Origin: an uncultured Oscillospiraceae bacterium
GTDB taxonomy: Bacteria > Bacillota > Clostridia > Oscillospirales > Ruminococcaceae
Direction: 5' to 3'
DNA length: 21,342 bases
Assembly (NCBI GenBank): GCA_910579125.1
Contig: CAJTTH010000022.1
Coordinates: forward strand, 32,492 to 53,833
In this document: positions 1 to 6,884 of the stretch, piece by piece
How the letters are laid out: the number at the start of each line of letters is the position of its first letter
How positions within the stretch are numbered: the first letter of the stretch is position 1
Notes under the pieces: model-generated
The model's input: the letters and a program-made list of their open reading frames with translations, nothing else
What the model was told of the DNA's origin: nothing
Database searches by the model: none
Position numbers and translations under genes: made by a program

Positions 1-39
1 TTTGTTTTGGACAGCAAATTCTATAAGGAGGATTTGAAT

Positions 40-549
40 ATGCCCAGTGAGTCTGTACTTGCCCAAAAGCAGCAATTTGTTGCCGATCTTGCCGAGAAGC
101 TTAAGAATGCGGCAGGCGGCGTTCTGGTTGACTACAAGGGTATCTCCGTTGAAGACGACACCAAGCTCAGAAAAGAGCTGCGTGAAGCCGGCGTTGATTA
201 CTTTGTTGTCAAGAACACCCTGCTCAAGCGCGCTTGCGATATTGCGGGTCTTGAGGGTCTGGACGATGTTCTCAGCGGTACTACCGCTGTTGCGCTGTCC
301 ACGGAGGACATTATCGTTGCCCCGAAAATTCTGAACAAGAAGGCGGAGGGTTCCAACGGTACTTTCAGCATTAAGAAAGGCTTTGTTGACGGTCAGGTTA
401 TCTCCAAGGAAGAGGTTGAGGCTTATGCCAAGCTCCCGTCCAAGGAAACCTTGCTTTCTCAGCTCGTATTTATGCTTCAGAGTCCTATTCAGCGCTTCGC
501 GATCGCTATCAACGAGATCGCAAAGAAGAACAACGAAGCGTCCGCGTAA
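40..549 (+). CDS. rplJ: 50S ribosomal protein L10
   Basis: L10 forms the base of the ribosomal stalk; it binds 23S rRNA and carries L7/L12 dimers through its C-terminal helix. The 169-residue product has the usual L10 length. It shows the typical N-terminal region (residues 1-60, with VDYKGIS and TKLRKELREAGVDYFVVKNTL) and the charged, alanine-rich C-terminal tail. I chose ATG 40 because AAGGAGG lies at 25-31; an in-frame TTG at 7 would add 11 unlikely residues upstream of that ribosome binding site. The gene is followed 67 bases later by rplL, the standard order. The regulatory leader that L10 normally binds would lie upstream of the window and cannot be seen. Confidence 0.97.
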   Translation: MPSESVLAQKQQFVADLAEKLKNAAGGVLVDYKGISVEDDTKLRKELREAGVDYFVVKNTLLKRACDIAGLEGLDDVLSGTTAVALSTEDIIVAPKILNKKAEGSNGTFSIKKGFVDGQVISKEEVEAYAKLPSKETLLSQLVFMLQSPIQRFAIAINEIAKKNNEASA

Positions 550-616
550 AGGAGCGCTTCAATGCGGTTTTGCCGCGTAAAATACTATCGAAAAACATAT
601 TATGGAGGTAAATAAA

Positions 617-997
617 ATGGCTTCTGAGAAGATCACAAAAATTATTGACGAAGTTAAGGAACTGTCTGTTCTTGAGCTTAATGAACTGGTAAAGGCACTT
701 GAGGAAGAATTTGGCGTATCCGCTGCCGCTGTTGCAGCAGCTCCCGCTGCGGGCGGTGCTGCTGCAGGCGCTGCTGCCGAGGAGAAAACCGAGTTTGACG
801 TTGTTCTTGTATCCTTTGGCGATGCTAAAATGGCTGTTATCAAGGCGGTTAAGGACGTATGCGGTCTCGGTCTGAAGGAGGCTAAGGAGTTGGTTGAGTC
901 TGCTCCTAAGGCTATCAAGGAAGGCGTTGCTAAGGCTGAAGCTGAAGAGCTTAAGGCTAAGCTCGAAGAGGCAGGCGCTAAGATCGAGCTTAAGTAA
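617..997 (+). CDS. rplL: 50S ribosomal protein L7/L12
   Basis: L7/L12 is the multicopy stalk protein that recruits translation factors. The 126-residue product has the family layout: an N-terminal dimerisation helix pair (about residues 1-35), an alanine/glycine-rich hinge (about 36-55), and the conserved C-terminal domain with EKTEFDVVL and KAVKDVCGLGLKEAKELVE. ATG 617 is preceded by GGAGG at 604-608; the ATG at 602 overlaps that site and is not the start. The 67-base gap after rplJ holds only a small GCGG/CCGC hairpin near 560-574. A terminator follows directly, and rpoB, the common next gene in many Firmicutes, is not present here. Confidence 0.98.
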   Translation: MASEKITKIIDEVKELSVLELNELVKALEEEFGVSAAAVAAAPAAGGAAAGAAAEEKTEFDVVLVSFGDAKMAVIKAVKDVCGLGLKEAKELVESAPKAIKEGVAKAEAEELKAKLEEAGAKIELK

Positions 998-1030
998 TTA
1001 AGCCGTCTTAATGCTTTAACGCAAACATAA

Positions 1031-1067
1031 ACCGCTCTTGACATTTGTTGAGGGCGGTTTTATTTTT
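1031..1067 (+). terminator. Rho-independent terminator of the rplJL operon
   Basis: An 11-bp stem (1031-1041 with 1048-1058, including three G-T wobbles) closes a 6-base loop and is followed by a T-rich run, TTTTATTTTT, ending at 1067. It lies 33 bases past the rplL stop codon. Unusually, the stem, loop and T-run also contain a promoter-like TTGACA and TATTTT (separate entry). Confidence 0.85.
1038..1066 (+). promoter_or_regulatory. Possible sigma-A promoter embedded in the terminator
   Basis: TTGACA at 1038-1043 and TATTTT at 1061-1066 are separated by exactly 17 bases. The -35 is perfect and the -10 matches 4 of 6. If real, it would start transcripts near 1070-1074, almost at the ribosome binding site GGGGGAA (1070-1076) of the gene at 1082, leaving a very short leader that may lack part of that site. 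That geometry argues for caution. Confidence 0.35.
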
Positions 1068-1081
1068 ACGGGGGAACGATC

Positions 1082-1900
1082 ATGGACAAGGGACTTAAAA
1101 CACTGCTGGAATACTTCCGATACAACGGAAAATTCGACGCCAAGCCGCTCACCAACGAGCAGTTGGCGGAAATCGAGCAAGCAAAAAGCGAGGGATATAT
1201 GTTCGAGCCGCCTCAGCCGATCTCCCACGAGGAGACTATGGCGCGGCTTGCGGAGGTTCTGCCGAGGATAAGCCGCAAAGCGGTCGCAGATGCGTTCCTG
1301 TACAGCTTGTCAACACGTAGATTGGAATACCGTTCGGCGTTCGGGAGTTATTTTTTCGCCGTTGCCGTTCCCGAACACGAATTTGTACCCGACGACTGTA
1401 ATGTATGCACCGTCTGCGGTTTCAGAAAATGGAATAACAGTGACTATAAGTATGGTGGGTTGAATTACGTCAACTATTGCCGCTACAAATACGGCAGACC
1501 GCTCTTGGCGCTCAACGAGGCACTGTTTGATCTGGAACAGTTCACAAAGCTGCCCGAAGTAGCCCCCTGCCCCGAGGATTACGGGATACTGAAAAGAATA
1601 CTCGGCTGCGCAAAGCTCCTTACAGGCGGAAACGACAAATCGCCCAAGCTCACAAAGGCGGTAATTCATGAAAAGCTGTTCAAGACCAACAAGGACGAAG
1701 TGGATATGCTGCTTAATTCCCTGAGTATCTGCGGCGTTATCAACAACCGCGAATACCCGTCGTTCGAGGAAAAATTTGTCGGTCATGAGGAAATGGCGCG
1801 GCTTCAGTACAGCGAGGTCGACTACCCGCTGAATATGTGGCGCGCCCGCGACGGTATCAACAAGGAACGGCTTAAAGAGGTATTCGGGATAGAATTGTAG
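1082..1900 (+). CDS. Uncharacterised protein with CxxCxxC motif
   Basis: I do not recognise this 272-residue protein. It is soluble, with no signal peptide or membrane segment. The one striking element is Cys106-x2-Cys109-x2-Cys112 followed by Gly-Phe-Arg, which could bind zinc or an iron-sulfur cluster, though a fourth ligand is not obvious. The C-terminal third (about 180-272) is charged and helical and contains a stretch (KLTKAVIHEKLFKTNKDEVD) that resembles a small helical or winged-helix-like segment, but no family can be named. The start at ATG 1082 is supported by GGGGGAA just upstream. It is the first gene of the accessory run, with only 8 bases between its stop and the next start. 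Function unknown. Confidence 0.85.
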   Translation: MDKGLKTLLEYFRYNGKFDAKPLTNEQLAEIEQAKSEGYMFEPPQPISHEETMARLAEVLPRISRKAVADAFLYSLSTRRLEYRSAFGSYFFAVAVPEHEFVPDDCNVCTVCGFRKWNNSDYKYGGLNYVNYCRYKYGRPLLALNEALFDLEQFTKLPEVAPCPEDYGILKRILGCAKLLTGGNDKSPKLTKAVIHEKLFKTNKDEVDMLLNSLSICGVINNREYPSFEEKFVGHEEMARLQYSEVDYPLNMWRARDGINKERLKEVFGIEL

Positions 1901-1908
1901 GTGACAGA

Positions 1909-2325
1909 ATGGTAAGGAATGCCACAATGGAGGATTTACAAATGCTTTCGGAGCTTGACCGTCATATCGCGGCGGCGGAGCTTTGCCGCTCCATAGATTT
2001 TCGGCGCGTTATCGTCTCAACGGAGAACGGAAAGATAAACGGCTGGCTCCGCTACGGGCTATTCTGGGATAATATCCCGTTTATGAATATGCTTTACGTT
2101 ATTGACGGTGAACGCGGAAAAAGAATTGGCACGGCGCTCGCCGACTTTTGGGAAAACGAGATGAGGGCGGCGGGACACGCGCTCGTGCTCACCTCTACCC
2201 TGTCGGACGAGCGCGGACAATTTTTCTCCCGCAAGCGCGGCTACCGCGACTGCGGCTCGCTGATATTGCCCGGCGAGGTCACGGAAATTATTATGTATAA
2301 GAAATTAGAGGACAACAATGGATAA
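1909..2325 (+). CDS. GNAT family N-acetyltransferase (first of four)
   Basis: This is a 138-residue GNAT-fold protein, predicted to move an acetyl group from acetyl-CoA to an amine on an unknown small molecule or protein. The acetyl-CoA loop is visible as R69-G-K-R-I-G74-T-A after the beta-4 strand FMNMLYVID; Arg72 stands where the first glycine of RxxGxG/A usually is. The later FFSRKRGYRDCG is the usual alpha-4/beta-6 region. At 138 residues it is at the short end of the family. Its 3' end overlaps the next gene by 8 bases, which suggests translational coupling. Confidence 0.85.
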   Translation: MVRNATMEDLQMLSELDRHIAAAELCRSIDFRRVIVSTENGKINGWLRYGLFWDNIPFMNMLYVIDGERGKRIGTALADFWENEMRAAGHALVLTSTLSDERGQFFSRKRGYRDCGSLILPGEVTEIIMYKKLEDNNG

Positions 2326-2710
2326 AATATGGAACGAAATGTATGAAGCGGCTAAGGGTGTGCAAAACGAACGCCGCATCTCCGAATATGTTGACGCGGG
2401 CGGCGTTTCGGCGGCTGTACTGTCGGCTTCGGGGAGAATATACACGGGCGTGTGTATCGACACCTGCTCCACTCTCGGTATCTGCGCCGAGCGCAACGCG
2501 ATATTCAACATGATAACCAACGGCGAAAGCGAGATAAAACGCGTCCTCGCGATCATGCCCGACGGCTGCGCGGGAGCGCCGTGCGGAGCATGCCGCGAGC
2601 TTATGGTGCAGCTTATGCCGGATAAATACAAGGATATCGAGATTTTGTTAGACTACGAAAGCGGGCGGACAATTACGCTCGGGGAAATAACTCCCGAATG
2701 GTGGATATGA
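2318..2710 (+). CDS. Cytidine deaminase-like zinc enzyme
   Basis: The 130-residue product has the cytidine deaminase zinc signature: Cys56-Ala-Glu58 followed by Pro-Cys89-x2-Cys92. The three cysteines bind zinc and Glu58 shuttles the proton during hydrolytic deamination. The length matches homotetrameric Cdd enzymes and the blasticidin-S deaminase branch. The nearby nucleoside phosphorylase (5179-5940) fits nucleoside salvage, but I cannot separate cytidine deaminase from a blasticidin-type or other nucleobase deaminase by eye. The gene overlaps both neighbours (8 bases upstream, ATGA downstream). Confidence 0.88.
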   Translation: MDKIWNEMYEAAKGVQNERRISEYVDAGGVSAAVLSASGRIYTGVCIDTCSTLGICAERNAIFNMITNGESEIKRVLAIMPDGCAGAPCGACRELMVQLMPDKYKDIEILLDYESGRTITLGEITPEWWI

Positions 2711-3234
2711 TGATTTATTATAAGGATGACGAGGTGCTTATCCGCGACCTGGAGCGCGGCGACGTTGAAATTTTCGTGGACGGCGAGAACGCCCAAGGCT
2801 GGAACAGCACTCCCGAAAAGCTGCTGACGCGCCTGAAGGACGTTGAGGATGGGCGCGCGATAGCGTTAGCCGCCGAGTTCAACGGACAGCCCGCGGGCTA
2901 TGTCAACGTTTACCCCGACAACACTTGGGGCGCTTTCGGCGGTATGGGCTATCCCGAGATAGTCGACTTTGCTGTGCTGGAGAAATTCAGGCGGCACGGC
3001 GTGGGCTCGCGGCTTATGGACGCTGCGGAAACTATTGCGGGGAGCTACTCCGATATCGTGTATCTCGGAGTGGGGCTGCACAGCGGCTACGGCTCTGCTC
3101 AGCGTATGTATGTAAAACGCGGGTATATTCCCGACGGGTCGGGAGTGTGGTACAAGGAGTGCGTCTGCGAGCCGTATGCCGAATGCGTCAACGATGACGA
3201 TTTGGTGCTGTACTTTTCCAAAAAGCTGAGGTGA
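2707..3234 (+). CDS. GNAT family N-acetyltransferase (second)
   Basis: This 175-residue protein is a GNAT acetyltransferase of unknown substrate. The acetyl-CoA pyrophosphate loop is R95-x2-G98-x-G100 after the strand EIVDFAVLEKF, and the C-terminal part has YGSAQRMYVKRGYIPDG, the usual alpha-4/beta-6 segment. I prefer ATG 2707, which overlaps the deaminase stop as ATGA, the same arrangement as other junctions here. An ATG at 2698 (with GGGGAA at 2681-2686) and one at 2710 are alternatives that change the N-terminus by a few residues. It sits between the deaminase gene and the next GNAT gene. Confidence 0.85.
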   Translation: MMIYYKDDEVLIRDLERGDVEIFVDGENAQGWNSTPEKLLTRLKDVEDGRAIALAAEFNGQPAGYVNVYPDNTWGAFGGMGYPEIVDFAVLEKFRRHGVGSRLMDAAETIAGSYSDIVYLGVGLHSGYGSAQRMYVKRGYIPDGSGVWYKECVCEPYAECVNDDDLVLYFSKKLR

Positions 3235-3242
3235 AAGGAATA

Positions 3243-3704
3243 ATGAACATTACACAAGCGAAAAAAGAGGATCTGCGCGATATTATTGAACTGCAATATC
3301 TTGCCTATCAAAGCGAAGCCGAAATATACAACGACCGCAATATCCCGCCGCTCAGGCAGACCTTGAAAGAAGTCGAAAACGAATTTGACAAGGGTATCAT
3401 ACTGAAGGCAGCGGACGAAAACGGAAATATCATCGGCTCGGTGAGGGCTTTCAGCGAAAACGGCAGCGTTTATATAGGAAAGCTTATCGTTCACCCGAAA
3501 CAGCAGCGGCAAGGCATTGGAACGGCGCTGCTTTCGGCGATCGAAGCCTTTTATCCCGATCAACGATATGAACTGTTTACGGGCAGCAAAAGCGTACAAA
3601 ACATAGCGCTGTACGAACGGTTAGGCTACAAAATTTACGCGTCAAAGAAAATTGATGATAACTTGGAATTTGTTTATATGGAGAAGCGAAATATTTTATG
3701 TTGA
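3243..3704 (+). CDS. GNAT family N-acetyltransferase (third)
   Basis: This 153-residue protein is a clear GNAT acetyltransferase. It has an N-terminal TQAKKEDLRDIIEL segment, the beta-4 strand YIGKLIVHPK, the acetyl-CoA loop Q88-R-Q-G91-I-G93-TALL, and the terminal IALYERLGYKIY motif. The ATG at 3243 is preferred because GAGGTGA (3228-3234) lies 8 bases upstream; an in-frame GTG at 3231 falls inside that site. The substrate is unknown. It overlaps the next gene by 7 bases. Confidence 0.88.
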   Translation: MNITQAKKEDLRDIIELQYLAYQSEAEIYNDRNIPPLRQTLKEVENEFDKGIILKAADENGNIIGSVRAFSENGSVYIGKLIVHPKQQRQGIGTALLSAIEAFYPDQRYELFTGSKSVQNIALYERLGYKIYASKKIDDNLEFVYMEKRNILC

Positions 3705-4189
3705 GATTAAGACCATACAAGCCGTGTGACGCGGAAATTATTGTGAAATGGTGCAGAGACGAATACGCGTTCAGGCAATGGAGCGCCGACCGCTATCCGA
3801 AATTCCCGATAACCGCCGAGGATATGAACGCGCTCTACGGCGGCTCAGAGATATGGGGCTTGACGGCGTTCGACGAGACGGGTATCGTCGGGCATCTTAC
3901 GCTCCGTTTTCCGCGAGACGGCTTTGACGAGGTGCGGTTCGGGTTCATTATCGTAGACAGCGAAAAGCGCGGTATGGGGTACGGTAAGGAAATGCTCAAA
4001 TTGGCGATAAAGTTCGCGTTCGGGATAATGAACGCGAACAAAGTTTCGTTGGGAGTTTTTGAGAATAACGCCGCCGCGATTTGCTGTTACAAATCTGTCG
4101 GATTTAAGGAAGTCCGAACGGACAAAATCGAAAGCTATAACTGTCTCGGCGAGGTGTGGAAATGTATCGAAATGGAGGTAACACCATGA
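3698..4189 (+). CDS. GNAT family N-acetyltransferase (fourth, RimJ/RimL-like)
   Basis: This 163-residue GNAT protein is closest in style to the RimJ/RimL branch, which acetylates protein N-termini, ribosomal proteins or small amines. It begins LRLRPYKPCDAEIIVKWC, has the strand FGFIIVDSEK and the acetyl-CoA loop R91-G-M-G94-Y-G96, and ends with ENNAAAICCYKSVGFKEV, the typical alpha-4 segment. The actual substrate cannot be told. The start codon lies inside the end of the previous gene, and the stop overlaps the next start as ATGA. Confidence 0.87.
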   Translation: MLRLRPYKPCDAEIIVKWCRDEYAFRQWSADRYPKFPITAEDMNALYGGSEIWGLTAFDETGIVGHLTLRFPRDGFDEVRFGFIIVDSEKRGMGYGKEMLKLAIKFAFGIMNANKVSLGVFENNAAAICCYKSVGFKEVRTDKIESYNCLGEVWKCIEMEVTP

Positions 4190-4698
4190 AAATCGCGATA
4201 ATCGGCTACTCGGGCGCGGGGAAATCCACGCTCGCAAGGCGGCTCGGAGAGCTGTACGGCATTCCCGTGCTGCATCTTGACACAGTCGAGTTTCTGCCCA
4301 AATGGGAAAAACGCGGATTATCCGAAAAGCAGCGGATAGTATCGGATTTCATGAGCGGTAATGAAAGCTGGGTCATCGACGGGAATTACTCCAAGCTGTT
4401 CCGCGCTGAGCGGCTGGAACAGGCGGATATGATAGTTATGCTGCTGTTTAACCGATTTAATTGCTTATGGCGCGCGATAAAACGTTACCGCAGGTTCAAG
4501 GGCAGAACGCGTCCCGATATGAGCGACGGGTGTGCCGAGAAGATAGACCTAGAATTTGTTTGGTGGATACTTCACGACGGGCGTACAAAGTCCAAAAAAG
4601 CGGACTATAAAGCCGTTTCGGTGCAATACCCTGACAAGGTCACGGTGCTGAAAAATCAGCGGGAGCTTGACGCATTTTTACGGCGCTTGGAGGAATAA
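4186..4698 (+). CDS. P-loop kinase-like protein (FlaR/topology-modulation type)
   Basis: The 170-residue product is a small AAA/adenylate kinase-like P-loop protein. Walker A is at residues 7-15 (G-Y-S-G-A-G-K13-S-T). The segments HLDTVEFLPKW and WVIDGNYSK are typical of the group named DNA topology modulation protein (FlaR-like), whose true substrates are poorly established; the fold suggests nucleotide or small-molecule phosphorylation. ATG 4186 has GGAGGT at 4174-4179; the upstream in-frame ATG at 4156 lies before that site and is rejected. It overlaps the preceding gene as ATGA and is followed after one base by the HAD gene. Confidence 0.82.
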   Translation: MKIAIIGYSGAGKSTLARRLGELYGIPVLHLDTVEFLPKWEKRGLSEKQRIVSDFMSGNESWVIDGNYSKLFRAERLEQADMIVMLLFNRFNCLWRAIKRYRRFKGRTRPDMSDGCAEKIDLEFVWWILHDGRTKSKKADYKAVSVQYPDKVTVLKNQRELDAFLRRLEE

Positions 4699-4699
4699 T

Positions 4700-5176
4700 A
4701 TGCGCGTTTCATTTGATCTTGACGACACCTTGTTTGTTGATCCCGAAAAATTCAAAACCGAAAAAGCGCTCCTCTTCCCTCTCAATATGATATTTCGCGA
4801 ACGTCTCCGTTACGGAACGGTCTCGCTGTTTAAATTTCTTCGCGAACGAGGTATCGAAATGTGGATATATACCACCTCGTTCCGCTCCGAGAGATATATC
4901 CGCGGACTGTTTTTCTGTCACGGGATAAGGCTTTGCGAGATCGTCAACGGAGCGCGTCACGCCGCCGAGGTTCAGAGAAACAGCCAAGAGGGACTGCCGT
5001 CAAAATATCCCTCAAAATACCGCATTGACCTGCATATTGACGATGATATTTCCGTTAAGCAAAACGGCGATACATACGGCTTTAAGGTAATGATCGTCGG
5101 CGGGGACGATGAAATGTGGACGGAGAAGATCATTGCCAAAATCGAACAGATATACAAGTCACGAAAGGATAAGTAA
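4700..5176 (+). CDS. HAD-like hydrolase
   Basis: This 158-residue protein opens with the HAD nucleophile motif Asp6-x-Asp8-x-Thr10 (FDLDDT), where Asp6 would form the phospho-aspartate and Asp8 act as acid/base. A Thr-Thr pair after IEMWIY (about residue 55) fits motif II, and IDLHIDDDISV (about 112-122) fits the acidic motif IV. The cap region is small. It resembles uncharacterised HAD proteins rather than a named phosphatase. ATG 4700 has TTGGAGGA at 4687-4694; its position next to a P-loop kinase and nucleoside genes suggests a small phosphorylated metabolite as substrate. Confidence 0.8.
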   Translation: MRVSFDLDDTLFVDPEKFKTEKALLFPLNMIFRERLRYGTVSLFKFLRERGIEMWIYTTSFRSERYIRGLFFCHGIRLCEIVNGARHAAEVQRNSQEGLPSKYPSKYRIDLHIDDDISVKQNGDTYGFKVMIVGGDDEMWTEKIIAKIEQIYKSRKDK

Positions 5177-5178
5177 AT

Positions 5179-5940
5179 ATGATAACGGACAGCTTTGACA
5201 GCAATTCCAAAGCGATAATTAACCCTTATGTGAACGAAAACGCGCCGACGGTCGACGCGTGTATTCTGACATTCTCGGACAAGATAGAGCAAGCGGTTCT
5301 GCAAAATTACGTATGCAAAGAGGTCGGGCGGTTTCATTGCGCAACGCGCGAAACTCCCGTTTATATGCTTGAACTCGGCGGCAGAAAATTCGCGTTTTAC
5401 AAGACGATAATCGGTGCGCCCGCTTGTGTGGGAACGGTCGAGGATTCGTTCGCCGTGATAAAAACGAAAAGGTATGTCGTGTTCGGCGGCGCGGGCTGTC
5501 TGGATAAGGAAATAGCCCACGGCAAGGTAATGGTACCGACCGAGGCATATCGGGACGAGGGTACTTCCTACCACTACGCTCCCCCGTCCGACTATATCAA
5601 GGTGAAAAATTCCGCAGTGGTAGCGCGGTTTATGAATGACAACGGTATTCCTTACGTTACGGGAAAGACGTGGACTACCGACGCATTTTATCGCGAGACC
5701 GAGGATAATTTCAGAAAGCGCAAGGCGGAAGGCTGTATCTCCGTGGAAATGGAGTGCGCCGCGCTTCAGGCTGTGTGCGATCTCCGAGGCTTGGAGCTTT
5801 ATACTTTCTTTACAAGCGGCGATCTGCTTGACGCGCCCGAGTGGAACCCACGTCACGAAAACGGAGAGATAAAGGACACTCAGCACGATTCGGGGCATTT
5901 TGATATCGCGCTAGCGTTGGCGGAGTATATCAGTGAATAG
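5179..5940 (+). CDS. Nucleoside phosphorylase family protein
   Basis: The 253-residue product belongs to the PNP/UDP phosphorylase superfamily, which splits the N-glycosidic bond of nucleosides with phosphate, releasing base and ribose-1-phosphate. The clearest signs are the ribose-binding motif V189-E-M-E192-CAAL and the glycine-rich VVFGGAGCLD segment near residue 100, with GAPACVGTVED in the phosphate-site region. Substrate specificity (uridine, purine or other) is not clear by eye. It is the last gene of the run. Its stop overlaps the stop of the convergent TSUP gene by 11 bases (5930-5940), so no terminator fits between them. Confidence 0.88.
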   Translation: MITDSFDSNSKAIINPYVNENAPTVDACILTFSDKIEQAVLQNYVCKEVGRFHCATRETPVYMLELGGRKFAFYKTIIGAPACVGTVEDSFAVIKTKRYVVFGGAGCLDKEIAHGKVMVPTEAYRDEGTSYHYAPPSDYIKVKNSAVVARFMNDNGIPYVTGKTWTTDAFYRETEDNFRKRKAEGCISVEMECAALQAVCDLRGLELYTFFTSGDLLDAPEWNPRHENGEIKDTQHDSGHFDIALALAEYISE

Positions 5941-6313
5941 GCGTTTGTCCGCGCTTCTCCGCATCTGCGTTTTTCGCGAATAACTCCCGCAGTCCGAACG
6001 CCAGCAGAAACAGCGCGAACAGCTTTCGGAGCAGCTCGTTCGCGATAACCTGTGAAACAAGAGTTCCGACTGCCGCGCCGAGCAGTCCTCCGACTGCGAG
6101 CTTTTTCACGAGCCGCTTGTTCACCAAGCCGTTTTTAAGGTGCATTATCAGCGAAACGAACGCTATCGGGAGGAAAAAAAGCACGTTTATCCCCTGCGCC
6201 GTGCGCTGCTGAACGTCAGCGAACAGGGTCAGCCACACCACCAGTACAAAGCCGCCGCCCAAGCCCATTGACGCCATTACGCCCGTAAGAAATCCTATCA
6301 ACGCTTCTGTCAT
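5930..6313 (-). CDS. TSUP family membrane protein, C-terminal-half-like
   Basis: This 127-residue, strongly hydrophobic protein has about four membrane segments. It begins MTEALIGFLTGVMASMGLGGGF, the glycine-rich signature that starts each half of TSUP (TauE/SafE) transporters, which export sulfite, sulfonates or related organic anions. It is half of the usual length of about 250 residues. The start at 6313 is preferred to the upstream in-frame ATG at 6445, because the extra N-terminal 44 residues are an out-of-frame reading of the preceding gene. The start overlaps that gene's stop as ATGA, so the two halves are probably made together. Confidence 0.82.
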   Translation of the reverse strand: MTEALIGFLTGVMASMGLGGGFVLVVWLTLFADVQQRTAQGINVLFFLPIAFVSLIMHLKNGLVNKRLVKKLAVGGLLGAAVGTLVSQVIANELLRKLFALFLLAFGLRELFAKNADAEKRGQTPIH

Positions 6314-6651
6314 GAGAACAGCATCCTCACTGCCGCTGCTGTTACAACTCCCCCGAAAAGCCGCTTCAGCCACCGCGCTTTTATCTTTTTCAGGAAGAAA
6401 GCTCCCGCAAGCGCTCCCGCAACGCCCCACGGGATATACTTCCATGCCGCCGCGAAGTCAAGCCCGCCCGAAAAACCGTAAAACGCTGCCGTTATTAGGC
6501 TTAACAGGAATATCAGCGCGACCGACGTAGCGTGCGCCTCGTTCGGCGGACACCCCTCTTTTTCCAAAATCGGCACGGCGACCACTCCCCCGCCCGAGCC
6601 GAAAAATCCGTTTAAAAATCCGCAAAGCGTTCCTTTGAAAAAACTTCCCAT
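6310..6651 (-). CDS. TSUP family membrane protein, N-terminal-half-like
   Basis: This 113-residue membrane protein begins MGSFFKGTLCGFLNGFFGSGGGVVAVPIL. The GxGGGxxxVP signature matches the first repeat of TauE/SafE (TSUP) transporters. About four hydrophobic segments follow, ending with a basic FFLKKIKARWLKRL segment. With the partner at 5930-6313 it adds up to about 240 residues, the length of one full TSUP protein. The ribosome binding site on the minus strand reads GGGGTGA (complement of 6657-6663) and falls inside an inverted repeat (separate entry). The transported ion cannot be told. Confidence 0.82.
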   Translation of the reverse strand: MGSFFKGTLCGFLNGFFGSGGGVVAVPILEKEGCPPNEAHATSVALIFLLSLITAAFYGFSGGLDFAAAWKYIPWGVAGALAGAFFLKKIKARWLKRLFGGVVTAAAVRMLFS

Positions 6652-6658
6652 AAATTCA

Positions 6659-6695
6659 CCCCGAAAGTATTTTGTGCCGTTCGGGGATTTTTATT
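6659..6695. promoter_or_regulatory. Inverted repeat over the TSUP ribosome binding site, or plus-strand terminator
   Basis: CCCCGAA (6659-6665) pairs with TTCGGGG (6680-6686) across a 14-base loop. Read on the plus strand, the second arm is followed by ATTTTTATT, as in a weak terminator that could stop antisense transcripts arriving from the operon at 1082-5940. Read on the minus strand, the 3' arm contains the GGGG of the ribosome binding site of the gene at 6651, so the hairpin could hide it. Both readings are possible; the 7-bp stem is modest. Confidence 0.45.
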
Positions 6696-6803
6696 GACGG
6701 AAGCCATTAGGTAAATTGCACAAAAACTTTTTACAAATTATGCCAAAACGCCGAAAAAAGTAATTTCGCGGTTCTTTACGTCAAAATTTAGTATGATATA
6801 TCG

Positions 6804-6832
6804 TTGACAACATAGCAGATATGTGGTAAAAT
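6804..6832 (+). promoter_or_regulatory. Sigma-A promoter of the ilvBN operon
   Basis: A perfect -35 TTGACA (6804-6809), a 17-base spacer and a -10 TAAAAT (6827-6832, 5 of 6) lie 53 bases before the ilvB start. The predicted start near 6839 gives a leader of about 46 bases. That is too short for a T-box or a leader-peptide attenuator, so control by attenuation is not evident. Confidence 0.8.
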
Positions 6833-6884
6833 ATAATAAGGTATTGAGAAAAATAAAATACACTGCAAAGGAAAGGGATACAAA

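Noticed and set aside
4972..5898. A 308-codon minus-strand open frame across the HAD and nucleoside phosphorylase genes
   Set aside because: It spans two well-supported genes and has no start signal or protein motif.
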